Assembly (NCBI RefSeq): GCF_001445575.1
Contig: NZ_CP013200.1
Location: 992,001-1,056,000 of the forward strand
Reading direction: 5' to 3'
From: Arthrobacter alpinus
GTDB lineage: Bacteria > Actinomycetota > Actinomycetes > Actinomycetales > Micrococcaceae
Length of the DNA: 64,000 bases
Shown here in pieces: positions 35,553-44,453 of this stretch. Position 1 is the stretch's first letter, and the number at the start of each line of letters is the position of its first letter. Below the pieces are notes generated by a model. It was given only the letters and a program-made list of their open reading frames with translations. It ran no database searches and was not told the origin of the DNA. A program made the translations under genes and the position numbers.

Positions 35553-36568
35553 GTGGAAGTCGCGGGAATTGCAGTGGATGAATCACGATTTCGGGAACAG
35601 ACGCTCAAGGACGCCGCACAGGCCATCCGCAACACCATTGTGGGCAGGCTTCATGATGATGGACTGAACCACCATGACGTGCAGTTCCGTGTGAAGAAGC
35701 CTGAGTCTGCGGCCGAGAAAATGATGCGTCGTGGCCCTGATGGCGAACTGAAATACCCCGGTGGCCTAGCCAATCTTGATGACTTGATTGGCGTACGCGT
35801 CATTCTGTATGTGGAATCGGACATTGAAGCCGTGGCAATCGCCCTGAGCAGCCAATTCATCTGCCACGACGATGAAGACAAAACGGCCATGATGCGTAAA
35901 AACGGTGGTATTGGCTATGCAGGACGGCATCTGACGCTGGAAGTGCCTGCGGATCATCCTCCCACCAACTGCAAGGACTATGCCGGATACCGCTTCGAGG
36001 TTCAGATCCGCACCGTTCTTCAGCACGCTTGGGCCGAATTTGAACATGACATCCGGTTCAAGGGCTCCAGCGGCGACAATGCCGAGATTAGCCGGGCCTT
36101 CACCATGGCCTCTACGCTGATTGAACTGGCGGATCAGCAGTTCGTCAATATTTCCGACACTCTCAAGAGGTTGCAGTCCGAGGGTGCCATTGATGCTGTT
36201 CCGCAGACTCAAACTCTCGACGCCGGATCCCTTCAGGGAGTGTTGACACGGGCCTTCCCGCAGTACCGCAGCAGCAAGGAAAACCAGTACGACTGGATGG
36301 TAAACGTTCTGGCTGCCAACGGGATCGATACCGTTAGTGCGGCCGAAGACTGGTTCCGCTCCATCGACCCGCACCGGGTGGCCAAGCTGATGGAATACCG
36401 ATTCAACCCGGGTCAGGTGCGGATCGCCGACGATCTGCTACTGCAGTCCTTCGGAGAATCGTACGTGGACGCCACCAGTTTGTGGGCAGCGATAGGAACC
36501 GCGAATCCAAGCTGCGATCGAGACTCCGCCGGCTCCGCACCGAGTGGGACAGCCAGCAAGAAGACTGA
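35553..36568 (+). CDS. RelA/SpoT-domain (p)ppGpp synthetase-like protein, frameshifted near the C-terminus
   Basis: About 338 residues if repaired. The synthetase domain shows DDLIGVRVI, GYAGRHLTLEV and FEVQIRTVLQHAWAEFEHD, the RelA_SpoT pattern. No HD hydrolase domain is present, so it resembles single-domain alarmone synthetases with a helical C-terminal extension. At 36477-36481 the frame is off by one: the other frame continues FVGSDRNRESKLRSRLRRL and stops at 36568, a natural-looking end. Without repair the frame runs to 37136 across the opposite VOC gene, which is implausible. The GTG start has only a weak ribosome site. Confidence 0.75.
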
Positions 36569-36638
36569 ACGGCGACGTCCCTTCCGGCGCTTCAGGGCGG
36601 CCTGGCCAAACGGCGCGGCCCGAGTGCCGCTGCCGTGG

Positions 36639-37145
36639 TTAGCCTTGGGTGGCCGCCCATTCGGCAACGCGCGCGGCACTTTCCTCTTCGGAAAGATCCT
36701 CGACACGGGTCAGGATGGACCACCGGACCCCAAACGGGTCTCGGATACTGGCAAAGCGGTCACCCGAGACAAAGTTGGTGGCGGGTTCTCGCACCGTGGC
36801 GCCGGCCGTGACCGCCCGCTCCAACACGGCATCGACGTCGGCGCAGTACAAGCCCAGCGAATAGCAGTCGTCCTCACCAACGGGCGCGGGAACCAAGTGG
36901 TACGCGGGACTCGGTTCACCAAGTTGCAGATGGCCGTTGGTGAACTCGAGCTCGGCATGGGCCACCACGCCGTTGAATTCAGTGACAGAGACGGCTCTGG
37001 CCCCAAAAACTTCTTTGTAAAACTCGATGGCCTCGGCCGCTCGAGGGATGCTCAGGAACGGGGTCAGGCTGGTGAGCCCATGGGGGACCCCATGAGTCGT
37101 GTTCTGTCCATGGGCGGCGGTGTTTGTTTCTTGTGAAGTAGTCAT
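36639..37145 (-). CDS. VOC/glyoxalase-superfamily protein (PhnB-like)
   Basis: 168 residues. LTPFLSIPRAAEAIEFYKEVFGA, then AELEFTNGHLQLGE and SIRDPFGVRWSI mark a PhnB/YdaG-type vicinal oxygen chelate protein. The function of this group is unknown. I start it at the ATG at 37145 because TAGCCT lies seven bases upstream on the reverse strand; an earlier in-frame start at 37169 lacks support. It is divergent from the AraC gene, with about 70 bp between. Confidence 0.85.
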   Translation of the reverse strand: MTTSQETNTAAHGQNTTHGVPHGLTSLTPFLSIPRAAEAIEFYKEVFGARAVSVTEFNGVVAHAELEFTNGHLQLGEPSPAYHLVPAPVGEDDCYSLGLYCADVDAVLERAVTAGATVREPATNFVSGDRFASIRDPFGVRWSILTRVEDLSEEESAARVAEWAATQG

Positions 37146-37217
37146 GCACTTGAGGCTACGCAGCCGCACTCAAAGGTGCTTGTAGATTCGCGACTTCATG
37201 CTCCATAGACTGGCGAG

Positions 37218-38056
37218 GTGCCCAGTTCCTTCAAAGGGATCCTGTATCCCGCCAGCCTGCCAACCTTCCATCGTCTCCCCGCGCCCCAACACCTCGAACA
37301 CCTGGTTCAGTGGTTCTGGATACCGGAATGGGACCTTGAACCTGGCCGGAGCTTACGCCAGCAGGTGATCGCTTTTGCGGCCTGCAATGTGGTGGTCCAA
37401 GCGGATCACGTGGAAATCGCCGGACCAACAACCCGACTCTCCCACCAGGACCTGACGGGACGAGGATGGGCGGTAGGCGCGCTGTTGCGCCCCGCGGCCG
37501 TTCCGTTCTTCACGGGAATCCGGCCACGCTGCGGGATGTAAAAGTTGACCTTGAGCTGCCCGAGCTTCAAAACGCCGTAGTTCAGGCCATGGAGCCTCCA
37601 GCTGCGGGGACGCTTCCTGAAACCCGGCGTGAAAACGCTGTCGCCGCATTTTCTGCGTGGCTTGCCAACACCGTTACGGAGATTTCGCCGGAGGCTCGGC
37701 TCGCCAACGCCATGGCTGAGTTGATCGCCGGCAACCCCAGTGTGGTGCGGATCGAGGACGCGGCAGCCCGGCTGTCCATGTCCACGAGAACTCTGCAGCG
37801 GTTGTCGCAAAAGTATGTGGGCCTCAGTCCCTCAGTCCTTATCCGACGGCGTCGGCTGCAGGAAGCCGCCGAACGTACCCGCACCCAACCGGAGACAGAC
37901 CTAGCAAGCATTGCCGTTGAATTCGGCTACGTGGATCAGGCACATCTCACCCATGATTTCCAGAAAGTTCTGGGGCTGACACCGGGTAACTACCGGCGTG
38001 CGGTGGGTCAGGGAAGCAACGAGGAAGCTTTTGTGACGCGGCGTGAATTCCCGTGA
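37218..38056 (+). pseudogene. AraC-family regulator, interrupted by a frameshift
   Basis: Two overlapping frames make one protein of about 279 residues. The first encodes a DUF6597-like sensing domain (HLEHLVQWFWIPEWDL, VVQADHVEIAGP). At about 37517-37523 (ACGGGAATCC) it goes out of frame. One added G gives FFTGNPATLRDVKVDLELP and continues through the AraC DNA-binding domain (IEDAAARLSMSTRTLQRL, then IAVEFGYVDQAHLTHDF). The GTG start at 37218 has TAGACT six bases before it, the leaderless pattern. Loss of one G or a sequence error is likely. Confidence 0.78.
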
Positions 38057-38109
38057 CCCTGCGCGTCAGAGTCGTTGAGCGGCTCCGGGAATTTCCCTAC
38101 CGTTGAGCC

Positions 38110-39252
38110 ATGTCTGAAAACTTGCCCGGGACGAATGAAGTAAAAACCATCCGCATTGTGGCCGGGCAAAAAACCCGACGCAAAATTCGCGGCATCGAGA
38201 TTGCGGCCATCGCCACCTTGATTGGCTTGATCGGCGCGGGTGCAGCCGTTGCCTCGTCGGCGTCCCGCAACGTCGAAACAGCTGTAGCTGCGCCTACTCA
38301 AGCCGAGACTTTGAAATTGGGCTACTTTGCCAACGTCACCCACGCCCCGGCACTTATCGGCGTCAACAACGGCATTCTGGCAAAGAATCTGGGATCCACA
38401 GCGTTGGAAACCCAAGTATTCAATGCCGGCCCCGCGGCCGTTGAAGCCCTCAACGCCGGGGCCATCGACGCCGCCTATTTAGGCCCCAACCCCGCCATCA
38501 ATTCATTCGTCAAGAGCGGCGGCGAATCCATCCGCATCATCGCCGGCGCCACCAGCGGCGGCGCTCAATTGGTGGTCAAACAGGGAATTACCACGGCCGC
38601 AGCGCTCAAGGGCAAGGTCCTGGCCACCCCACAACTGGGCGGCACTCAGGATGTGGCCCTGAGGTCATGGCTCGCCGGAGAAGGATTTGCCACGACTCCC
38701 AGCGGCGGTGGCGACGTCACGATCAACCCCACCGACAATGCCAGCACCTTAAAACTCTTCCAAGAGGGAAAGATCGACGGCGCTTGGCTGCCCGAGCCCT
38801 GGGCCTCACGTCTGGTACTTGAAGCAGGGGCCAAGGTCCTGGTCAATGAGGCAGACCTCTGGGACAAGGGCGAGTTCCCCACCACCATTTTGATCGTCAA
38901 CAAGAGCTACCTGGACAAGCATCCCGAAACCATCGAGTCCCTGCTGACCGGCAACGCGGAGTCCATCAGCTGGCTCAATGAGCACCCCTCCGAGGCTGCC
39001 CAGGCTGTCAACGCCGCGCTCAAGGCCCAGACCGGAAAAGCCCTTGCCGACGATGTCATTGACAGGTCCCTTCGCGAACTGACATTCTCCGCCGATCCGC
39101 TAGCCGCAACGTTTCCCAAACTCTTGGACCACGGCGTCACGGCGGGAGTGGGTACACAGGCCAATCTGTCCGGAATCTTTGACCTGGCACCGCTAAATAA
39201 GGTCCTGGCCAAGAATAAGCAGCCTGAGGTCTCCGCGGCAGGGCTGGACTGA
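38110..39252 (+). CDS. sulfonate/taurine-type ABC transporter substrate-binding protein
   Basis: 380 residues. An N-terminal anchor (RRKIRGIEIAAIATLIGLIG, about 22-41) has no lipobox, so the protein is probably held by an uncleaved helix. The rest is an SsuA/TauA-like binding fold: LKLGYFANVTHAPALIG, GPAAVEALNAGAIDAAYLGPNPAIN, GGAQLVVKQGI, DGAWLPEPWASRLV. The ligand could be a sulfonate, or nitrate or a thiamine precursor; the cys, siroheme and reductase neighbours favour sulfur. TACCGT (38098-38103) six bases before the ATG suggests a leaderless mRNA. The ATPase and permease genes follow. Confidence 0.87.
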   Translation: MSENLPGTNEVKTIRIVAGQKTRRKIRGIEIAAIATLIGLIGAGAAVASSASRNVETAVAAPTQAETLKLGYFANVTHAPALIGVNNGILAKNLGSTALETQVFNAGPAAVEALNAGAIDAAYLGPNPAINSFVKSGGESIRIIAGATSGGAQLVVKQGITTAAALKGKVLATPQLGGTQDVALRSWLAGEGFATTPSGGGDVTINPTDNASTLKLFQEGKIDGAWLPEPWASRLVLEAGAKVLVNEADLWDKGEFPTTILIVNKSYLDKHPETIESLLTGNAESISWLNEHPSEAAQAVNAALKAQTGKALADDVIDRSLRELTFSADPLAATFPKLLDHGVTAGVGTQANLSGIFDLAPLNKVLAKNKQPEVSAAGLD

Positions 39253-39340
39253 ATCTAAGAATGTGACGTTCCGTGAACCAGCGTGACCCCGAGTGTCAGT
39301 TTCATTGAAGCGGCGCAGTCGAATTCCTTACGGTTTAGAT

Positions 39341-39511
39341 ATGGAAAAAAGTGGAACTCAGCGACGCTGGCGCGGTGTGGAGAGCCTGATCTTGGCGATT
39401 CTCCTGGCCCTGATCGGGGCCGGGGCCGTTGCCGCCGGATCACACAACACGGCTGCACAAGCCACCACTGCTGAGCACACCACCACGGCGACAGGAGTGA
39501 GAGCATCATGA
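39341..39511 (+). CDS. 56-aa single-helix membrane peptide
   Basis: A short frame with ATG at 39341 and stop overlapping the ATPase start as ATGA. TACGGT (39329-39334) six bases before the ATG gives the same leaderless pattern as real genes nearby. The product has a basic start (RRWRG), one helix (LILAILLALIGAGAVAAG) and a polar tail. It closely resembles residues 22-60 of the preceding binding protein, both in RG(V/I)E and in LIG.GA, so it looks like a detached copy of that anchor. Function unknown; it may be a transporter accessory or a leader peptide. Confidence 0.6.
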   Translation: MEKSGTQRRWRGVESLILAILLALIGAGAVAAGSHNTAAQATTAEHTTTATGVRAS

Positions 39512-40329
39512 CGCAGCTGCTGAGTGCGCACGGCAACGCCGGCACAGGTACAGGCACAGGAACTGTCTCAAGCGCAGACCCCGGCGCCGAGAGCGCTGGC
39601 CGGGCACCCGTCGTCGTCCTTGAAAACCTTGGCAAGAGCTTTGGCTCCGGTGCCCCCGTGCTGGAGGACATCAATGCCACCATTCGCCAGGGCGAGTTCG
39701 TGGCCCTGCTAGGTGCCTCTGGTTGTGGGAAATCGACGCTGCTGAACATTATTTCCGGCCTGGATGGGCCCTCCTCCGGTGCCTTGGAAGTGCCGGCCGA
39801 TGGCGCCGCGTTCATGTTCCAGGATGCATCGCTCTTCCCCTGGCTCACGGCACGCGGGAATGTTGAACTGGCACTCAAACTCCGGGGCGTGGGCCGGGCT
39901 GAACGCAAGGCGCGCGCCGTCGAGCTGCTGGAGCTGGTGAACCTGGGCCACTCCATGGACAAGCGCCCGCATGAGCTTTCCGGCGGAATGCGCCAACGCG
40001 TGGCGCTCGCTAGATCGCTGGCCCAGGACAGGCCGTTGCTGCTCATGGATGAGCCGTTCGCTGCGCTCGATGCCATTACCCGGGACCTGCTCCACAACGA
40101 GCTGGAACGTGTGTGGAAAGAGACCGGCCGAACCATTATTTTCGTCACCCACAACGTCCGCGAAGCCGTTCGATTGGGCCAGCGAGTGCTGTTGTTGTCG
40201 TCCCGGCCGGGACGCGTTGTGGCCGAATGGAACGTCTCCGAGGAACACCGCACGGATGCCGCCGCGGCCGGTGCGCTCACCGCCGACATCACCACCCGAT
40301 TGCGCCAGGAGATCCGCAAACATGCCTGA
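39508..40329 (+). CDS. sulfonate-type ABC transporter ATP-binding protein
   Basis: 273 residues. Walker A GASGCGKST, Q-loop MFQDASLFPWLTARGNV, signature ELSGGMRQRVALARSL, Walker B LLLMDEPFAALDAITR, switch His in FVTHNVREA. This is the SsuB/TauB/NrtD type. The first 30 residues are a Gly/Thr/Ala-rich extension. It is coupled by ATGA overlap to the small membrane peptide before it and by an eight-base overlap to the permease after it. Confidence 0.92.
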   Translation: MTQLLSAHGNAGTGTGTGTVSSADPGAESAGRAPVVVLENLGKSFGSGAPVLEDINATIRQGEFVALLGASGCGKSTLLNIISGLDGPSSGALEVPADGAAFMFQDASLFPWLTARGNVELALKLRGVGRAERKARAVELLELVNLGHSMDKRPHELSGGMRQRVALARSLAQDRPLLLMDEPFAALDAITRDLLHNELERVWKETGRTIIFVTHNVREAVRLGQRVLLLSSRPGRVVAEWNVSEEHRTDAAAAGALTADITTRLRQEIRKHA

Positions 40330-41218
40330 AACAGTAACGTCGCCGATGCTCAAGAGCGGCACGGACGACGAAATGCGGTCCCTCGAAGCCGGGCTTGATT
40401 CGCTGCAATCGGACGCTGTGGAACGTCGGCGGATCGATTTCTCCCGCGTGCTCCTGCCACTTGCCGCGTTCATTGTTCTGCTGCTGGCCTGGCAGTTCTA
40501 TGTTTCGTTGGGGCTGCGTCGCCGTGATCTGGTGCCCGGGCCACTGGACGTCCTGGGATCGCTGGGGGCCCTGTGGCAGGCAGGTACGGCGCAGGAAGCA
40601 GTCTGGACCTCGCTGCAACGCGGCATCATCGGCTTCACTGTCAGCATTGTGGTTGGCACACCGATCGGACTGCTGCTGTCCCAAGTCCGGCTCTTGCGCC
40701 GTGCCTTTGGCCCGCTCATTTCGGGACTGCAGGTGCTACCGTCCGTGGCGTGGGTGCCGGCGGCCATCATCTGGTTCGGCCTGACCGACGCCACTGTGTA
40801 CTTCGTCATGTTCATGGGCGCTATCCCGTCCATCATCAACGGCCTGATTGCCGGCGTGGATCAAATCCCGCCGCAGTACCGCCGTGTTGGCCAGATTCTG
40901 GGCGCCTCGCGTTGGGAGATGGCCGTGAATGTGGTGCTCCCCGCCGCGCTCCCTGGCTATGTTGGCGGGCTCAAACAGGGCTGGGCATTCTCTTGGCGCT
41001 CGCTCATGGCCGCCGAAATCATCGCCATGGGAGGTAGCCTGGGCTTCGGTTTGGGCTCGCTGCTGGAACAGGGCCGCCAACTCTCCGATATGGGGATTGT
41101 GATGTCGGCGATTCTGGTCATCTTGTTCGTGGGTATCGCCGTGGAGCTATTGGCCTTTGCACCCGTGGAGAAGCGGCTCCTGCGAGGGCGCGGATTGCTG
41201 GCCGGGAGCACTCGGTAA
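40322..41218 (+). CDS. sulfonate-type ABC transporter permease
   Basis: 298 residues from the ATG at 40322. After a 35-residue cytoplasmic start there are about six helices. The EAA-type loop (GVDQIPPQYRRVGQILGASRWEM, then VVLPAALPGYVGGLKQGWAFSWRSLMAAEI) identifies a SsuC/TauC permease. It overlaps the ATPase stop by eight bases. A large repeat/hairpin array follows the stop. Confidence 0.92.
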   Translation: MPETVTSPMLKSGTDDEMRSLEAGLDSLQSDAVERRRIDFSRVLLPLAAFIVLLLAWQFYVSLGLRRRDLVPGPLDVLGSLGALWQAGTAQEAVWTSLQRGIIGFTVSIVVGTPIGLLLSQVRLLRRAFGPLISGLQVLPSVAWVPAAIIWFGLTDATVYFVMFMGAIPSIINGLIAGVDQIPPQYRRVGQILGASRWEMAVNVVLPAALPGYVGGLKQGWAFSWRSLMAAEIIAMGGSLGFGLGSLLEQGRQLSDMGIVMSAILVILFVGIAVELLAFAPVEKRLLRGRGLLAGSTR

Positions 41219-41263
41219 CAGCTGGTCCACGCGAATCCTGGTGTTGTTGCCCGCTCCGGTAGC

Positions 41264-41423
41264 GATTCCAAACAGCAGGTAACAGGGGTACCGAAGGCTT
41301 GCACCCCGTTTAGCTGCAGTTTGGAATCCTTGGCCAGGTCTGCACCCCGGTTACCTGCAGTTTGGAATCCTTCGCCGGATCAGCACCCCCTTCATCTGCA
41401 ACTTCGAATCCGATTTCTGCCAC
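41264..41423. repeat. hairpin with one left arm and three tandem 41-bp right arms
   Basis: Three 41-bp units (41301-41341, 41342-41382, 41383-41423) each start GCACCCC and contain CTGCA and GGAATCC-like parts; the third is the most degraded. In front, 41264-41289 (GATTCCAAACAGCAGG and following) is the reverse complement of the unit core and pairs well with 41303-41328. It fills most of the 315-bp gap between the permease and cysG. It could terminate the transporter operon. No gene is seen in the gap. Confidence 0.75.
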
Positions 41424-41533
41424 GTCACGGGGCTGTTGGTGGTGCCACGGTATGTGTCCTTCCGTGACGCCGCGTGAACGGGTGTAACGCAATCTTTGTT
41501 CACCGATATTTCACTTCTCTAAGGTTTTGTTTC

Positions 41534-42802
41534 ATGGCAATTGTGGATCTTTACCCAACCTCGCTCCGGCTCCTGGGCCGCCCCGTTCTGGTGGTGGGCG
41601 GCGGCACTGTTGCGGCACGCCGTGCCAAGGCATTGCTCGACGCCGGAGCTCAAGTCACGCTGGTGGCTCCGGTCTTGTGCGCCCCGGCACGGGAATTGGC
41701 CGATGCCGGCTTGGTGCGTTGGCATGCACGCGGCTATGAATCCATGGACATGTCCGATGCTTGGTACGCCGTGGCAGCCTCGGACAGCAAGGACGTGGAC
41801 CGCCAAGTGGCTGCTGATGCCGAAGCCAACCGCGTCTGGTGCGTCAACCACTCCAGCGCTCAGGAATCTGCTGCCTGGACACCTGCCGTGGCCACCGTGG
41901 AAGACGTCAAGGTGGCTGTCAATGCCGGGGGAGACCCGCTGCGAGCAGTGGCCATCCGCAACGCCATTGCTGCAGCCCTTGAAACCGGTGACCTGCCACT
42001 GCAGCGCTACCGCAATAACGCCAACTCGCTGGCCAAACATCGCGGCCAGGTAGCCCTGGTTGGTGGCGGGCCCGGCGCCGAAGACCTTATTACAGTGCGC
42101 GGGCGCAGGCTTCTGGCTGAGGCCGATGTAGTAGTTGCCGACCGGCTGGGCCCGCGCGGACTGCTGGAAACACTCGGTGAAAACGTCAGAATCATTGAGG
42201 TCGGCAAGACCCCTGGCCACCATCCTGTGCCGCAAGCTGAAATCAACGCCATCCTGGTCCGTGAAGCCAAGGCTGGGAACCGCGTGGTCCGGCTCAAGGG
42301 CGGTGACCCGTACGTCCTCGGAAGAGGCGGCGAAGAAGCCATTGCCTGCCGCGAAAACGGGGTGGATGTGGAAGTTGTCCCCGGCGTTACCAGCGCCGTC
42401 AGCGTTCCTGCCGCAGCCGGAATACCCGTGACCCACCGTGGCTTGGCCAAGGCATTCACCATGATCAGCGGCCATGAAGAACTTGAAAACGTCCCGCACG
42501 GCAGCGATCACACCGTGGTGCTACTCATGGGCGTGGGCACGCTGAACCGCTCCATGCCCATCCTTGAGGCGGCTGGCCGTGGCAGCGACTGCCCCGTCGC
42601 CATCATCGAAAATGGTTTCGCCATGAATCAGCGCGTCACCATCGGCACGCTTGGCACCATCGTGAGCCTCGCTCAGGCGGGCCAGGTGCGCAACCCGGCG
42701 GTCGTCGTCGTCGGTGATGTGGTGAGGGTTAGCCCGCTGGCACCTGCGGAAATCGCCACTGCCTACTACGGCACGCGGGAAACGCTCAGTTCTCTCTCTT
42801 AG
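41534..42802 (+). CDS. cysG: siroheme synthase: precorrin-2 dehydrogenase / uroporphyrinogen-III C-methyltransferase
   Basis: 422 residues from the ATG at 41534. The N-terminal domain (about 1-155) has YPTSLRLLGRPVLVVGGGTVAARRAKALL, the NAD-dependent dehydrogenase. The C-terminal domain (about 170-420) has VALVGGGPGAEDLITVRGRRLLAEADVVVADRL and VRLKGGDPYVLGRGGEEA, the SAM-dependent methylase. It makes sirohydrochlorin from uroporphyrinogen III; iron insertion is probably done by the chelatase at 20420. The middle dimerisation/chelatase part seems shortened relative to enterobacterial CysG (457 aa). AAGG lies nine bases before the ATG. Confidence 0.93.
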   Translation: MAIVDLYPTSLRLLGRPVLVVGGGTVAARRAKALLDAGAQVTLVAPVLCAPARELADAGLVRWHARGYESMDMSDAWYAVAASDSKDVDRQVAADAEANRVWCVNHSSAQESAAWTPAVATVEDVKVAVNAGGDPLRAVAIRNAIAAALETGDLPLQRYRNNANSLAKHRGQVALVGGGPGAEDLITVRGRRLLAEADVVVADRLGPRGLLETLGENVRIIEVGKTPGHHPVPQAEINAILVREAKAGNRVVRLKGGDPYVLGRGGEEAIACRENGVDVEVVPGVTSAVSVPAAAGIPVTHRGLAKAFTMISGHEELENVPHGSDHTVVLLMGVGTLNRSMPILEAAGRGSDCPVAIIENGFAMNQRVTIGTLGTIVSLAQAGQVRNPAVVVVGDVVRVSPLAPAEIATAYYGTRETLSSLS

Positions 42803-42835
42803 ACTTATCCATAAGCCCCTTTGAATCACAAAGAA

Positions 42836-44296
42836 ATGAGCACAGCCGTGTCTTCACACACTTCAGTAGCGCCCGGTACGCAGGATCGCCCGCTACGCAT
42901 CGCCGTGATCGGCTCAGGTCCGGCCGGCGTTTATGCCGCCGACATGCTGACCAAGAGCGAGCAGGTGCGTGACGGATTGGTTGTCAGCATTGACCTTTTT
43001 GATCGTTACCCGGCACCGTATGGTCTGATTCGCTACGGCGTGGCCCCGGATCATCCCCGCATCAAGGGCATCATCAACGCCCTCTACAAGGTGTTGGACC
43101 GCGGGGATATCCGCTTCTTCGGCAACGTTGACTACGGAACGGACCTCTCGCTGGAGGATCTGCAGAAGCACTACGACGCCGTCATCTTCGCCACCGGGGC
43201 CATCAAGGATGCCGACCTGAACATCCCCGGCATCGAGCTGGACGGCTCCTACGGCGGCGCTGACTTTGTCTCCTGGTACGACGGTCACCCCGATGTTTCC
43301 CGCGAATGGCCGCTGACCGCGAAGGAAATTGCTGTCATCGGTAACGGAAACGTGGCCCTCGATGTAGCCCGGGTACTCTCCAAGCACGCCGATGACATGC
43401 TCGTCACCGAGATCCCGGACAACGTCTACGCCGGCTTGAAGGCATCGCCTGTCACCGATGTGCACATCTTTGGCCGCCGCGGTCCCGCCCAGGTGAAGTT
43501 CACGCCCATGGAGCTGCGCGAGCTCAGCCATTCCAAGGACGTTGACATTGTGCTCTACGAGGAGGACTTCGACTTCGACGAGGCCTCCGACGCCGCAGTC
43601 AAGAGCAACAACCAGATCAAGACCATGGTCAACACGCTCACCAACTGGCTCGTGGAGCAAGAGGACGACGCCGCAGACCCCACCACGGGTGCCTCGCGCC
43701 GCCTGCACCTGCACTTCCTGCACAACCCGGTGGAGATCACGGGTGAGGACGGCAAGGTCACGGGCATCAAGTTTGAACGCACCGAGCTTGATGGCACGGG
43801 CAATGTGCGCGGCACCGGCGAGTTCATCGACTACCCGGTCCAGGCCGTGTACCGCTCCGTGGGCTACTTCGGATCTGCTGTTCCGGATGTTGAGTTTGAC
43901 CACCAGCGAGGCGTTGTCACGAACGACGGCGGACGCGTCCTTGGTGCGGACGGCACCCATGTGCCGGGCATCTATGCGACGGGCTGGATCAAGCGCGGAC
44001 CAGTCGGTTTGATTGGACACACCAAGGGCGACGCCCTCGAAACCATCACGCACCTGCTCGCTGACCGCGAAGGGTTGCCGTTGGCTACCGAGGCCGCCCC
44101 GGAATCCGTGGTTGAGCTGCTCGAGTCCCGCGGCGTGGAATTCACCACGTGGGAAGGTTGGCTGGAGCTGGATGCCCACGAGAAGGCACTGGGTGCTGCC
44201 GCATCCGCGGACGGCACTGTGCAGCGCGAGCGCGTCAAGGTGGTGCCGCGCGACGAGATGGTCTCTGTTTCCCGCGGCGCCTCCATCGTCGGCTAA
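42836..44296 (+). CDS. fprA: ferredoxin-NADP+ reductase, adrenodoxin-reductase type
   Basis: 486 residues. FAD motif AVIGSGPAGVYAADML, the PAPYGLIRYGVAPDHPRIKGI block, NADP motif IGNGNVALDVARVL and the C-terminal ATGWIKRGPVGLIGHTKGDA are FprA hallmarks. It passes electrons from NADPH to ferredoxin, which the sulfite reductase needs. Its place directly after cysG, in the sulfur region, supports that role. The ATG at 42836 is chosen; a TTG five codons earlier is possible. A close paralogue lies at 57624, and the two share a 53-base identical run (43538-43590 and 58299-58351). Confidence 0.92.
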   Translation: MSTAVSSHTSVAPGTQDRPLRIAVIGSGPAGVYAADMLTKSEQVRDGLVVSIDLFDRYPAPYGLIRYGVAPDHPRIKGIINALYKVLDRGDIRFFGNVDYGTDLSLEDLQKHYDAVIFATGAIKDADLNIPGIELDGSYGGADFVSWYDGHPDVSREWPLTAKEIAVIGNGNVALDVARVLSKHADDMLVTEIPDNVYAGLKASPVTDVHIFGRRGPAQVKFTPMELRELSHSKDVDIVLYEEDFDFDEASDAAVKSNNQIKTMVNTLTNWLVEQEDDAADPTTGASRRLHLHFLHNPVEITGEDGKVTGIKFERTELDGTGNVRGTGEFIDYPVQAVYRSVGYFGSAVPDVEFDHQRGVVTNDGGRVLGADGTHVPGIYATGWIKRGPVGLIGHTKGDALETITHLLADREGLPLATEAAPESVVELLESRGVEFTTWEGWLELDAHEKALGAAASADGTVQRERVKVVPRDEMVSVSRGASIVG

Positions 44297-44313
44297 GCCG
44301 GCGCTGCCGGCTC

Positions 44314-44427
44314 CCGGAGCGGGGATGGCGTGATTTCCTTCCCTCGCTTCGCAAGCTCAGCGGGGAACCCTCGGAAATCTCTTAGCAAGGCCGCTCGCGG
44401 CCGAGGAAATCTTATTGCCCGCGAGGG
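44314..44427. repeat. dispersed structured repeat, copy B
   Basis: It starts GGAGCGGGGATGGCGTGAT, runs through an inner stretch and a hairpin GGCCGC-tc-GCGGCC (44389-44402), and ends AAATCTTATTGCCCGCGAGG (44407 onward). The same parts occur at 5164-5283, where the hairpin is GGTCGC/GCGACC, a paired change. Like copy A it sits between convergent genes (fprA and the GntR gene). Confidence 0.65.
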
Positions 44428-44453
44428 AGCTGGCAGCACCGACCTCAACGGGG

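Noticed and set aside
36569..37136. C-terminal 190 codons of the long frame starting at 35553
   Set aside because: It runs antisense through a well-supported VOC gene and reads as low-quality Arg/Gly-rich sequence; a frameshift to the stop at 36568 explains it better.
42914..44179. Open frame of 421 codons on the minus strand
   Set aside because: It is the antisense shadow of fprA, a common effect of high-GC codon use.
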